Positions 33,818-43,410 are shown, counted from the first letter of the stretch. The stretch is 64,000 nt of DNA from JAFGDI01 sp963662515 (GCA_963662515.1 OY759675.1:1240001-1304000); one strand, 5' to 3'. Notes: generated from the sequence alone by a model not told the origin. Program-made: numbers and translations.

Positions 33818-34954
33818 TTATGCGATTATCTCATCCAAACCCAGCTCTTCGATGAACACATCGACAGCTTCTTTGATCTGCCTGGCACACTTGTCATAAA
33901 CACCCTGTGGCTGGCAATACGGATCTGCAATACCATCTTCAGCTAACAATCTCACTTTGCCTGCTGCTTCTGGTGCTATACTGACTATACTTTCATAATG
34001 TCTCTGTGACATTACCAGGATATGATCTGCATCATCTATCATTTCCAGAGTCAGAAGCCGCGACTTATGACTGCTAATATCTATCCCAAAAGCTTCACAG
34101 GCATTTACTGATTCTTGACTGGCCTTTATGCCGTCAATTGCCATCACACCTGCCGAGGCAATATGATAACCGTTTTCTTTAAGCTGGTCAATCCCGCAAT
34201 CTAATTTTTTTGCAATACTGGACCTACCAAAACCCTCAGCCATTGGTGACCTGCATGTATTTCCAGTACAAACGAATAATATACTTGTATTTCTGAGCTT
34301 GTGTATCATGCGGCTGTCTATTATTCCTTCCCTGAGTATTTCAAATTTTTCGTTAGACACTCTGACTACAGTTGATGGTTTTTGTATTCTGGCAGGCCCA
34401 GAATCAATGATCAGGCTGACTTGGTCGTTAAGGTATTTCGCAGCCATTTCGGCGTTAAAGGCAGGGGGCATTCCCGCCGGGTTGGCGCTGGAAGCTACTA
34501 CCGGACCGCCGGCCTGTGTGAGTAATTCCATAGCCAGTTGGTCGTCAGGCAGACGAATGCCTATGCTGTTATCAAAATATAGTCGAGAGAATAATTCTGC
34601 ATCTGTTGCACTTTTTATTGCCTCGATCTGCTCCTCGCTCAGGTCAAATACTATGGTCAGAGGGCCGGGTAGTGATTTATTGATAAATCTTTTTTCCCTG
34701 GCATTGAGCAGCGGCACTAATCTGAAAATCTCTTCTATGTTGCCGACATGAGATGTAAATGGTTTATCGGCAGGGCGTTGCTTTATACGGGTGAGTTCTT
34801 CCCAGCCCACACTCAGATCGGCTCTGGCTCCAACACCATAAACCGTTTCAGTGGGAAACACTACTGTTCGGCCCTGACCAAGCAACTCTACCGCTCGCGA
34901 TATAGCCTTTGCCATCTCGCCGGTATTACTAACTGTTATCATTTCTGTATGCAT
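33818..34954 (-). CDS. Fusion of threonylcarbamoyl-AMP synthase and low-molecular-weight phosphatase
   Basis: A 378-residue two-domain protein. Residues 1-about 215 are a Sua5/YciO/YrdC (TsaC-type) domain with TVVFPTETVYGVGA, IKQRPADKPF and VASSANPAG, the enzyme that makes threonylcarbamoyl-AMP for tRNA t6A. Residues about 222-378 are a low-molecular-weight phosphatase domain with P-loop C229-TGNTC-R235-S and the aspartate of ADPYCQ as general acid. The threonine in the loop (T233) is the feature of YwlE-type protein-arginine phosphatases, where tyrosine phosphatases have isoleucine. Both enzymes are expected in the cytoplasm. Start ATG at 34954; an in-frame ATG lies at residue 5. Confidence 0.88.
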   Translation of the reverse strand: MHTEMITVSNTGEMAKAISRAVELLGQGRTVVFPTETVYGVGARADLSVGWEELTRIKQRPADKPFTSHVGNIEEIFRLVPLLNAREKRFINKSLPGPLTIVFDLSEEQIEAIKSATDAELFSRLYFDNSIGIRLPDDQLAMELLTQAGGPVVASSANPAGMPPAFNAEMAAKYLNDQVSLIIDSGPARIQKPSTVVRVSNEKFEILREGIIDSRMIHKLRNTSILFVCTGNTCRSPMAEGFGRSSIAKKLDCGIDQLKENGYHIASAGVMAIDGIKASQESVNACEAFGIDISSHKSRLLTLEMIDDADHILVMSQRHYESIVSIAPEAAGKVRLLAEDGIADPYCQPQGVYDKCARQIKEAVDVFIEELGLDEIIA

Positions 34955-35166
34955 AAGTTAATTTCTCAGGTATATAACTTTCAGGCTGATTGTGCTGTTT
35001 GTAGTGATTGTAATAATTATATTATTTAGTACGACTGTTCCAAATTTTCCGCTTGTTTTTCCCTTTTTTTCTTCTCCGCCGCCTGCTGTTACTTTAGCTA
35101 AATCGATAACTAGCCGAGTATTATAGTACCATTTATAAGATTATTCAATCTTAATGTTGTGTAATC

Positions 35167-35195
35167 TTGACATGCCGATGAGATAGAAGTATAAT
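35167..35195 (+). promoter_or_regulatory. Full-consensus sigma-70 promoter for the M6 protease
   Basis: TTGACA, exactly 17 bases, TATAAT: both hexamers are perfect. It lies about 147 bases before the protease start, leaving a leader of about 140 bases. Such a match suggests strong transcription. Confidence 0.7.
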
Positions 35196-35208
35196 ACTTG
35201 TCAATCAG

Positions 35209-35228
35209 CGGACTTTTTAAAAAGTCCG
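35209..35228. promoter_or_regulatory. 20-bp perfect palindrome in the M6 leader
   Basis: CGGACTTTTTAAAAAGTCCG begins about 14 bases after the -10 box, near or just after the transcription start. It could be an operator or form a 5' hairpin that protects the mRNA; it has no T run after it, so termination is less likely. Confidence 0.5.
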
Positions 35229-35341
35229 GAGGGAAGAGGAAAGAAAAATAAGAGAGAAAGTGTGTCCTGTTCATTAATGTCCCCCCTGATTACTTTATTG
35301 TCTGAAATTGTTGATCATAAAATGAAAAAGAGAGGTTAAAA

Positions 35342-38300
35342 ATGATGTTTTTGCACGGTCGAACTATTAGGTCTATTGGTACTGTTCGCACGGTATTATT
35401 GTGCTTGTTTTTAAGTGCTATATCAGCAAGTGTTTATGCCGTGCCAGCCAATCCTCGGCCTTTTACTGCAACCCAGCCGGACGGCTCAGAGTTTACCCTG
35501 AGAATTGTTGGTGATGAATTTATCAGCTGGCGGGTAACCGAAGATGGCTATACCGTGGTCAAAGCTCAGGATGGCTTCTATTACTATGCTCAGAAAGACA
35601 CTGAGGGCAAGCTCGTAGAAACCCAGTATAAAGTAGGTCAGGCCGATCCCGAAACTGTGGGCATTATTAAGGGTATTCGCCCTGATGTCAGTCAGGCGGC
35701 TCAGGCTCAAGGTGCATTCAATGCCGCTGCGAAAGCTGCTGCGGCTGATTTCGTTGCCAAAGCACAGGCAGGTAATGGCGGAAGTGTTTACAAGCAGCTT
35801 GTTCTTCTGGTAGCTTTCAATGACCATTATGATTCCAAGAACAGGACGGTTCTTGATGCTTATGGTCATAGCCGGGAAAAATTCGATGCTATTTTTAACT
35901 ATAATACTATAGATAATGGTCCGGATCCCTATGGCGTAGCTCCGGGCGGAAGTGTTCGTGATTACTGGGTATTCAATACTTACGGTAAGGTTGTAGTGGA
36001 AAGCACTGTTGTTGACTGGATCAAGCTGCCCTATGATGCTCAGGAATATTATGATCTGGGTGTCGCCGAGGGTAATGGTACTGCAATGCTTAATATCATT
36101 AATCAGGCCTGGACCAGATTGCTCGGTAAGATAAGCAGTGGTGAAATTGTCCTTGATGTTAGTCAGTTTGACAAATTGACCGTAGTTCGTTCAGGTTGGG
36201 GTGAAGAAGCTGGTGCTCCCGGCATGATCTGGGCCCATGCTATGATGCCCGCCGAGCTGAAATTCTCCGAAATTCTGCCTGGCTTTACTGGTAATGATAA
36301 GATAGGTAATTATGCTACTATTGCTGCTTTGAGCGGTGCTTCTGGCACAAATATGACACAGATAGGTGTTATCGTTCATGAGTTGGGTCATAGTTTACTT
36401 GGTTTGCCGGACCTGTATGACACTGGTGATTTTGAAGATGCCCGGACTGATGTGAATCCTATATATACAAATGGTATAGGCGATTGGTGTATTATGAGCG
36501 GCGGTTCCTGGGGGTTGGGCGGCAGTGCTGCTTTTCCCTCTCATGTATGCGGACCGCTGAAATATAAATTTGATATTATTGAACCTGTCGTATTGAATCG
36601 TGAGTCTGATAGTTCTGCCGAAGATGCCGAGGGCCGTCGCATACATGACACTAATATCGGTCGGGTAGCTCCTGACCCTCTTACCGAAGATGGCTGGGGC
36701 AGTTATGAGATCAATGCCGGTTCTGTCGATGCAGATGCTTATTATCTGGTTGATCTGGAACCTCATTCATTGGTGGTAAGAACTCAGGTTGATAATGCCA
36801 ATGACCTTGATTCTGCCGCTGGTATCTTTAAGCATACTCAACTTTTAACTGATACCGATAGTCGTTGGGTTGAACGCTGGAATGATGCCGACAGGCATGT
36901 GATCCCCAGAGATTCGATAGCCTTTATTGGCGGTGCTGATGGCAGGGGTATATTCCGCGGCGGTCTGAAATCTGGCCTGCCTTTTGATGCTGGTATCTTC
37001 CTGTCAACCGGTAGTGCCGCCAGAGCTGCCGGACCTAATGCCAGTGAAAATATGTCAACTGATAATGGTGCAGGGGCCAGATCGATTGCTGCTCTTGATA
37101 CCCTGTTGCGGCCAATGACAATGAAAGAAGGCAAAATTGAGCCATTGTCAAATAATGATGGTTATGACCGGGCTACTACTAATGCCGCCGGGTTCAGCTT
37201 TGACCTGCTGGGCAGTCGCAAGAAAATATCGTTTGACTGTGTCGTTGCTACTGATGCCGAGTCGACAAGTGATAAAAACGATATTATCGCGGTAATAGTT
37301 GATGATAAGTATGGCTGGCTTATCACTCGCGATGAGCTGATGGAAAGAAATGAATATAGTACCGCTCTATTGAAATATGACCTTGATACCGATGTCGATA
37401 AAGATGGAATTTACGACCCTGAGGACCCCAATGTGTCTCTTGAAGATATGGATGGCGATGGTATTCATGACCTTCTCGACCCAGATAAAGATGGTGATGG
37501 CATATTAGATTTGCCTATATATGGCGATGATGGTAAACCGGTCTATCCCGGCGAAGACCTTAACGGTAACGGTTTGCTCGACGAGGGTGAAGATACCGAT
37601 AAAGATGGTTTACTCTATGTAAATGAGGATGCCGATGGTAGTGGTTCTGCATTTGACCCCAATGAAGATACTAATAATAACAAAATTATTGATATTGGTG
37701 ATATGGAAATATCCTTTAAGGATACTGACAAAGATGGTATTCATGATGATCTTGAGCTTGATGTCGATGGTGATGGTATTCTCGATGAAGAGTCAACTGT
37801 CGATGAAGATACTAATGCCAATGGCAGACTTGACTTTGGTGAAGATACCAATAAAAATGGCCTGCTGGACCTGAAGACAGGTGATACTGAGTTAGAATTC
37901 CTGGATACGGATTTCGATGGTATCCATAATAATATTGATATGGATGTTGATGGTGATCTGTTGTTCGATGCCGGCAAAGAGTCTATGCTTGACCCGGCTC
38001 TGTTTACAGCAGCAAATGGGAAACTGCCTAATGGTGACATTAACGAAAATGGCAAGTTTGATTTTAGTGATATTCTTATTAGCGAGGATGTCAGACTTGT
38101 ATATATAAATGAAGATCTCGATGGAAGTGGTGGTGATAAGCCTGATATCCCAGAGCCAACTGAAGGCGACGATACCGAAGAAGATAAAGGTGAAGACTTC
38201 TATACTAATGGCAAGCTTGATTATGGTGATCCGGATATTGTTTTCAAAGATGACGATGGTGATGGCAATCATGATGATATCATGGACCTGTTCTCTCCCC

Positions 38301-41300
38301 ATAGTTTTGAAGGTGTCGAGACCAAATATCTCAAAAATGGTATAAATGATAATCGTCGTGACAGCAATCCCCCGGCTTACCGGGCCAATGGTCGTACGGC
38401 ATATAATAATGAATTTGATATGTTCACAACCGAGATGAAGATAGAGCTTGACCTTAATGACCTAAAGCCTCTGTTCTGGGAGCAGCCCAGTACAGATGAA
38501 GAGCCTTCAGAGGATTCAATGCCGGTATTTTTGAACAGAGATAAGTCTTGGTTCGGCTTTGAAAAATTCGAGCTGGGCGAAAATGGCGAAGATGAATTCG
38601 TCAAGAGCATGGAAGAAAGATTCCAGGCTTTCCTGAAGCAGGATTATCACAATATTAAGATAGTGGTAGCTGACTTTACCAATAATGGTGAGCTTAATAA
38701 CCAGAACATTGGCCAAAGGTCAACTGGTGATACCGCTTTATTTATTGACTTTGGTACTATCGTTACTGGTGATGATATATCCAAGTCTGCCGGTAAATAT
38801 CATGAATATCTGCTGATAGAGAATCGTCAGCAGAGCAAGCCTTTTGGTGCTGCCGGGCCGGGCTATGAAGGGTTTGAAGTGAATATGCCTGGTAATGGCG
38901 GTCTGGCAATATGGCATATTGATGAGTCAGTACAGTGGGTAAATAGCGTTGCTGGTTATCCCGGCCTGGGTGATTACCCCTGGGACGGCAGACATCATGA
39001 AGTTGCTTTGGTGCAGGCTGATAATCGGTTTGACCTTGAGGCCAATATGAATGGTGCTGATGCCGGTGATCTTTTTGCCGCACCCGGCAATAATGTATTC
39101 AATGCCTTTACCCCGCAAAATACTGACGCTTATAAATATGGCTGCGTGGCCAAGAGCTATGCCTCTATTTCCAATATAAGCGAGTCTGCCGATATAATGA
39201 GTTTTGTGTTTATGGAAACCGGCGTGTATAACGATAGTATTGCCCGGCCGTTGAGCATAAATGAATTTGCCGAATTTGCAGACCAGGGTTCTTCCAGTTG
39301 GTGGGTTGGTTCTGGTAATTATACTGATAGCTGGTGGAAGTATATTCCGCCATCACTTTCTGGTATGAATTCCTTGAATCTGCCGGCCAGACCGGTTAAT
39401 CATCCGCGTCTGAGTGCTAATTATGCACCCGGCTCTTACCGTATATATGGTGATACTCAGTATGCAGTTGAGTCATGGATACCTAATGATATGGATGTAT
39501 ATCGCTGGGAATATGGCTCTCCTTGTTCTGGTTATGACTGGATCAACACTCCATACGATGCCATTGGTGATAATAAAAAACCAATAGATTCAATTGGACT
39601 CTGGTACACCCTTACCGCCGAAAAGACCGGTTTTGTACACATGAGTACCTGTTCTTCTGGTTTTGATACTACTCTGGCGGTTTTTGCTGAGCCAAACGAT
39701 GTATATAACGCAAATAAGAACTTCTTTACCACCAATTTCCTGGCCTGTAATGATGACTCAATGGTATCAGACCCTGAGTGCTTCTATAGCTCAGAGCTTG
39801 ATGTCTATATGGAAAAGGGCCATGAATACCTGATCCGGGTGGGTGGTTATAACTATGAATCAGGTGATTTTGACCTGTTCATAAATTATTGTGATCTGGC
39901 CGCTAATGACCAGCCGGCAGGAGCTGTTAATCTTATGCTTAATAGCCCGGTTGCCGGTAATATTATTGGTGCCAGCGGTACTGACATTACTGCTGATGTT
40001 AATGGCGATATGCTCGACCTCTGGTATATGTTCACTCCGGCGGCTGATGGCGATTATCGTGTTGCAGCCTGTACTTCAGAATTTGACTCGACCCTGGCAG
40101 TATATATGGGCGAGGTAAATGAAACTGGTGATACTATGGTTGCCTTTAATGATGATCTCGAGCAGGAGCAGGTACTTGCCAGCACTGGTTGCGGCCCGCT
40201 TTCATCACATGTCAGTGTGACGATGGTTGAGGGTGTTACCTATTATATTCGTGTGGCTGGTTCTGTTGATTCCTATGGTGAGTTTACTGTTGAGGTAACA
40301 AACCGTCCGATCAATGACGAGAAGGCCAATGCTATTCCAGTTATGGACTTTGGCACTTATAACGAGTCTTACTCTGGCAGCACCGTAAATGCGACAGCTT
40401 CTCTTGATCAGGACGGAGATTTTATCCGTACTGACTGTAATAGTGAAGATGGCAGCATATATGATGTCTGGTATGTTTATGTGCCCAGATATGATGCTGA
40501 AGTGACAGTTTCACTTAAGGATAGTAAGTTCGATACGGTTCTGGCTATTTACCAGGGTGATACCTTGGTAACCTGTAATGATGACACTTATTACTATTCT
40601 CAGTGGTCACAGCAGTCAGAGCTTGTTACTCCTATGGAGGCAGGCAAGAAATATTATATCAGAGTTTCTGGCTGGGGTCAGGATGTAGGTAACTATACTC
40701 TTAAGGTTACCGGTGGTGAAGGTGATGGCACCAGTGCCCTCGAGATCGTATGTCCTGATACTATAGAGCTGGTCGATGCCAGTGGTACTGGCGATGGCTT
40801 CAGGGCTGGTCAGTCAGTAGATATTCGCATTGCGGCTGCTGGCGGAAGACCTGATCCGGCTACTGGCAAGTACAGGAATTGGTCTATAAACATTCCTGCC
40901 GGCAATACGGGTAATTATGATTTTGTTACTTCACAATTTGTCAACCCCGCTGGCGATGGCCTTAATGTAAATGCTAACGATTCTATCATAGCTTATACTC
41001 TGCCATTTGGTTTCCCATTCTATAGTACTAACTATACCCAGATTGGTATTTCAACTAATGGCTTTATCAGACTTGGTTCTGGTGTTAGTTCACTGCCGCT
41101 CAACAGTGAGCAGGCACTCAAGAACAATAAGGTAATTGCCCCGCTCTGGGATGATTACAAACTTAATGCTGCCGCATTTGATATGTTTGTGGCTCAGGAC
41201 AATGATAAGGTCGTTATTACCTGGGTGGCTGAGTTTGTTGGTGATGGTGTTGGCGTTGGCGATACCTGCAAGTTCTCTGCTACTTTGTTCAAGAATGGTA

Positions 41301-41857
41301 ATATCCGCTTCGATTATGGCTCGATGTTAAAAACAGACGGCTCGGCTTTCACTACGACCCCGACTGTGGGCATATCAAACGGTAACGGTATTGATTATCA
41401 TTATATCAGTTCCTATAGTTTTGATCTGAATAATGATAATGCCGACGATAATGTCAGGGTTGGCCTCAGTCAGGCTCAGGGTATAGTCTTTACCGGAAAT
41501 CAGCATTCGCCTGACATGCTGCCAAAGGGACTGGAAGCTAAGATCGATCAGGATGGTATTCGCATTACCGGAACGATACAGGAAGAATACCCGGCTAATG
41601 AGGATGGAGCCCCGAATTTCGTAGTAGAAATAACCGTTTCTGACTATGACAATCCGGCTACTACCGTTATTAAACAGTTGGCTATGGTTATGATCGAAGA
41701 GTTTGATAGTGCTGTCTTTGAAAGCATTATGACCAACTGGATGTCTGCCGGATGTGCTGATGATAACTGGTGTGATAAGGGTGACCTCAACGGCGATGGC
41801 AGGGTTGACCTCAGAGATTTTGCCATATATGCTCTTTTCGGTGCAGATTATCAATGA
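35342..41857 (+). CDS. Giant secreted M6-family metalloprotease with calcium repeats and dockerin end
   Basis: A 2171-residue exported protease related to immune inhibitor A. A signal peptide (to about residue 34, VYA) and propeptide (FTLRIVGDEFISWRVTEDGY) precede the catalytic domain with zinc motif HELGH at 346-350 and Met-turn CIMSGGSWG. A long stretch (about 680-1000) is packed with DxDxDG-type acidic calcium-binding repeats (DKDGDGILD, DEDTNANG), and seems inserted before further catalytic-domain-like sequence (about 1150-1300). Then come three repeats of pre-peptidase C-terminal type (DLWYMFTPAADGDY, DVWYVYVPRYDAEV), a nidogen-like strand region (IGISTNGFIRLG) and one dockerin-like EF-hand (DLNGDGRVDLRDF). 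It is expected outside the cell. A terminator follows. Confidence 0.85.
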   Translation: MMFLHGRTIRSIGTVRTVLLCLFLSAISASVYAVPANPRPFTATQPDGSEFTLRIVGDEFISWRVTEDGYTVVKAQDGFYYYAQKDTEGKLVETQYKVGQADPETVGIIKGIRPDVSQAAQAQGAFNAAAKAAAADFVAKAQAGNGGSVYKQLVLLVAFNDHYDSKNRTVLDAYGHSREKFDAIFNYNTIDNGPDPYGVAPGGSVRDYWVFNTYGKVVVESTVVDWIKLPYDAQEYYDLGVAEGNGTAMLNIINQAWTRLLGKISSGEIVLDVSQFDKLTVVRSGWGEEAGAPGMIWAHAMMPAELKFSEILPGFTGNDKIGNYATIAALSGASGTNMTQIGVIVHELGHSLLGLPDLYDTGDFEDARTDVNPIYTNGIGDWCIMSGGSWGLGGSAAFPSHVCGPLKYKFDIIEPVVLNRESDSSAEDAEGRRIHDTNIGRVAPDPLTEDGWGSYEINAGSVDADAYYLVDLEPHSLVVRTQVDNANDLDSAAGIFKHTQLLTDTDSRWVERWNDADRHVIPRDSIAFIGGADGRGIFRGGLKSGLPFDAGIFLSTGSAARAAGPNASENMSTDNGAGARSIAALDTLLRPMTMKEGKIEPLSNNDGYDRATTNAAGFSFDLLGSRKKISFDCVVATDAESTSDKNDIIAVIVDDKYGWLITRDELMERNEYSTALLKYDLDTDVDKDGIYDPEDPNVSLEDMDGDGIHDLLDPDKDGDGILDLPIYGDDGKPVYPGEDLNGNGLLDEGEDTDKDGLLYVNEDADGSGSAFDPNEDTNNNKIIDIGDMEISFKDTDKDGIHDDLELDVDGDGILDEESTVDEDTNANGRLDFGEDTNKNGLLDLKTGDTELEFLDTDFDGIHNNIDMDVDGDLLFDAGKESMLDPALFTAANGKLPNGDINENGKFDFSDILISEDVRLVYINEDLDGSGGDKPDIPEPTEGDDTEEDKGEDFYTNGKLDYGDPDIVFKDDDGDGNHDDIMDLFSPHSFEGVETKYLKNGINDNRRDSNPPAYRANGRTAYNNEFDMFTTEMKIELDLNDLKPLFWEQPSTDEEPSEDSMPVFLNRDKSWFGFEKFELGENGEDEFVKSMEERFQAFLKQDYHNIKIVVADFTNNGELNNQNIGQRSTGDTALFIDFGTIVTGDDISKSAGKYHEYLLIENRQQSKPFGAAGPGYEGFEVNMPGNGGLAIWHIDESVQWVNSVAGYPGLGDYPWDGRHHEVALVQADNRFDLEANMNGADAGDLFAAPGNNVFNAFTPQNTDAYKYGCVAKSYASISNISESADIMSFVFMETGVYNDSIARPLSINEFAEFADQGSSSWWVGSGNYTDSWWKYIPPSLSGMNSLNLPARPVNHPRLSANYAPGSYRIYGDTQYAVESWIPNDMDVYRWEYGSPCSGYDWINTPYDAIGDNKKPIDSIGLWYTLTAEKTGFVHMSTCSSGFDTTLAVFAEPNDVYNANKNFFTTNFLACNDDSMVSDPECFYSSELDVYMEKGHEYLIRVGGYNYESGDFDLFINYCDLAANDQPAGAVNLMLNSPVAGNIIGASGTDITADVNGDMLDLWYMFTPAADGDYRVAACTSEFDSTLAVYMGEVNETGDTMVAFNDDLEQEQVLASTGCGPLSSHVSVTMVEGVTYYIRVAGSVDSYGEFTVEVTNRPINDEKANAIPVMDFGTYNESYSGSTVNATASLDQDGDFIRTDCNSEDGSIYDVWYVYVPRYDAEVTVSLKDSKFDTVLAIYQGDTLVTCNDDTYYYSQWSQQSELVTPMEAGKKYYIRVSGWGQDVGNYTLKVTGGEGDGTSALEIVCPDTIELVDASGTGDGFRAGQSVDIRIAAAGGRPDPATGKYRNWSINIPAGNTGNYDFVTSQFVNPAGDGLNVNANDSIIAYTLPFGFPFYSTNYTQIGISTNGFIRLGSGVSSLPLNSEQALKNNKVIAPLWDDYKLNAAAFDMFVAQDNDKVVITWVAEFVGDGVGVGDTCKFSATLFKNGNIRFDYGSMLKTDGSAFTTTPTVGISNGNGIDYHYISSYSFDLNNDNADDNVRVGLSQAQGIVFTGNQHSPDMLPKGLEAKIDQDGIRITGTIQEEYPANEDGAPNFVVEITVSDYDNPATTVIKQLAMVMIEEFDSAVFESIMTNWMSAGCADDNWCDKGDLNGDGRVDLRDFAIYALFGADYQ

Positions 41858-41884
41858 CAGTCTGACCGATAGCTTATAAGTTAC

Positions 41885-41919
41885 AAAGGCATCGTGGTTT
41901 ATACTGCGATGCCTTTTTT
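41885..41919 (+). terminator. Intrinsic terminator after the M6 protease
   Basis: AAGGCATCG and CGATGCCTT form a nine-bp stem around TGGTTTATACTG, followed by TTTTT. Confidence 0.8.
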
Positions 41920-41952
41920 AATACACTTACTCGAAAGCACTTTTGTTTACGC

Positions 41953-41981
41953 TTGACTTAGAGTTAGTCTAATCTTACAAT
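41953..41981 (+). promoter_or_regulatory. Promoter with DtxR-type operator for the fusion regulator
   Basis: TTGACT, 17 bases, TACAAT: a good sigma-70 promoter. In the spacer lies the palindrome TTAG-T-CTAA (41964-41972) within AGAGTTAGTCTAATCTT, which resembles the core of the known DtxR/IdeR box (TTAGGTTAGSCTAACCTAA). The start of the DtxR-Fur-FeoA gene is about 70 bases on, so metal-dependent autorepression is a natural inference. Confidence 0.6.
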
Positions 41982-42049
41982 TTCTATGTTGCAGGCTCTT
42001 TGTAATAGCCGAAACAGTTTGTAAACTACCGCAAGATGTGGAAAAATAT

Positions 42050-43207
42050 ATGCAGGACAGGCTTAGTTCCAGTTTAGAAGATTACCTTAAAACTATTTAT
42101 AATCTCTGCCAGAAAGACAACCAGGCCAATGCTAACAAAATAGCCCAGATCCTTGATGTGAAGAAATCAAGTGTCTCATGGGCACTTAAACAGCTTGCCG
42201 ATAAACAACTTATAAACTATTTGCCTTATCTGCCTATCTCTCTTACCAAACAGGGTCTGCAAGAGGCCATTAAGATCAATGGCCGTCACGAAGCAATAAA
42301 AGAGTACCTGATAGGTACGCTCAATATTGACCCGGAAACCGCTCAGGTTAATGCCTGTCGTATGGAACATGTGATCGACCCTGAAATTCTCGATAAAATG
42401 ATGGCGGGCACCCGGAAAGATGACAATGCTGGTTCAGGGCTGCCTTTACCTAAAGAGTCCGGCCAGAAAGAAAGGGACATTCCTTGCCGGGTTATTGAAA
42501 TATTAAGCGAATGTAATGTAACTTTGCAAGACTGGCAAAAGTCGGTTATTCGGGTATTTATGAACTCCGACCTGCATCAGTCTATTGATGGGCTGACCAA
42601 AAATTGCCTTGTATATAAAAGCGATATAGATCAGGATGATGTTCAGGGTGTTATGGATATTCTCTGCGAGCATCGTTTTGCCGAACCGCTCTATGTTGAC
42701 GGTCAGGTGGTATATGAGCATCATCATCCCGAATCGCATCATGACCACATGTATTGCGTGAAATGTGGGGCTCTGATAGAGTTTTTTGACCCGCGTCTCG
42801 AGTATTTCCAGGATGAGTCAGCTCGTCAGGCAGGGTTCCGCGTCCTTGACCATCATCTGACCATAACCGGGGTTTGTGCCGAATGTCTCAATAAAGAATC
42901 AGAAATAAGGTCGCTCGACCAGTGCATGGAAGGCGAAACGCTAAGGGTCGTTCGTATTAATAATAAAGCCGTTCGCGACCGGATTTATGGTATGGGTTTA
43001 ATGCCGGGCGTTATTTTTGATATCGTCGCCGGCACGACCGGTTCAAATATGATACTGTTGCTCAATAACAGCCGGATAACTATCGATACCAGGCTGGCAA
43101 CCTGCATAAAAGTCAACGCAGAAACCTGCCATAAAAGTGATCGCGGCTTTCACTGCCACCGGGCCGACAGAGGCTGGCGCTGGGGCGGCTTTGGCCGTAA
43201 AAAATAA
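42050..43207 (+). CDS. DtxR-Fur-FeoA fusion metalloregulator
   Basis: A 385-residue protein joining three iron-related modules. Residues about 5-120 form a DtxR-family winged helix and dimerisation domain (SLEDYLKTIYNL, KKSSVSWALKQL); Asp11 and the C103-x-x-E106-H107 set match the primary metal site of DtxR/MntR, while the ancillary-site residues look lost. Residues about 155-285 resemble a whole Fur protein: a degenerate winged helix, then HHHPESHHDHMYC and two CxxC pairs (C236/C239, C276/C279) that bind structural zinc in Fur. Residues about 292-355 are a FeoA/SH3-like domain (IYGMGLMPGVIFDIV, ITIDTRLATCIKV). The tail is His/Arg/Gly-rich. The ATG at 42050 gives the usual DtxR start; GTG at 42038 is possible. 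No feoB is nearby. Confidence 0.85.
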   Translation: MQDRLSSSLEDYLKTIYNLCQKDNQANANKIAQILDVKKSSVSWALKQLADKQLINYLPYLPISLTKQGLQEAIKINGRHEAIKEYLIGTLNIDPETAQVNACRMEHVIDPEILDKMMAGTRKDDNAGSGLPLPKESGQKERDIPCRVIEILSECNVTLQDWQKSVIRVFMNSDLHQSIDGLTKNCLVYKSDIDQDDVQGVMDILCEHRFAEPLYVDGQVVYEHHHPESHHDHMYCVKCGALIEFFDPRLEYFQDESARQAGFRVLDHHLTITGVCAECLNKESEIRSLDQCMEGETLRVVRINNKAVRDRIYGMGLMPGVIFDIVAGTTGSNMILLLNNSRITIDTRLATCIKVNAETCHKSDRGFHCHRADRGWRWGGFGRKK

Positions 43208-43410
43208 TTGCCACATCCTCCCGCAGAGATACACATTATAATCCGTTTCAAAAGCAGATTTCCCCTTTTATGTATATCGTCCAGGCTAAAGCATGAGTTT
43301 TTTACAGGAAAACCGCTCGATTACAGCCTGGTTCTATTCGGGAGATTGATTATGCCGGGCTGGTGTGATAAAGTTCAATTCATTCCCGAAGGCGGTGTGC
43401 TTAATTGTAA

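Larger units (their letters stand above)
34955..35341. other. Regulatory gap upstream of the M6 protease
   Basis: This 387-bp gap between divergent genes has no gene. It carries a consensus promoter (35167-35195) and a perfect palindrome in the leader (35209-35228), then an A/G-rich stretch and a GAGAGG ribosome site before the protease. Confidence 0.55.
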
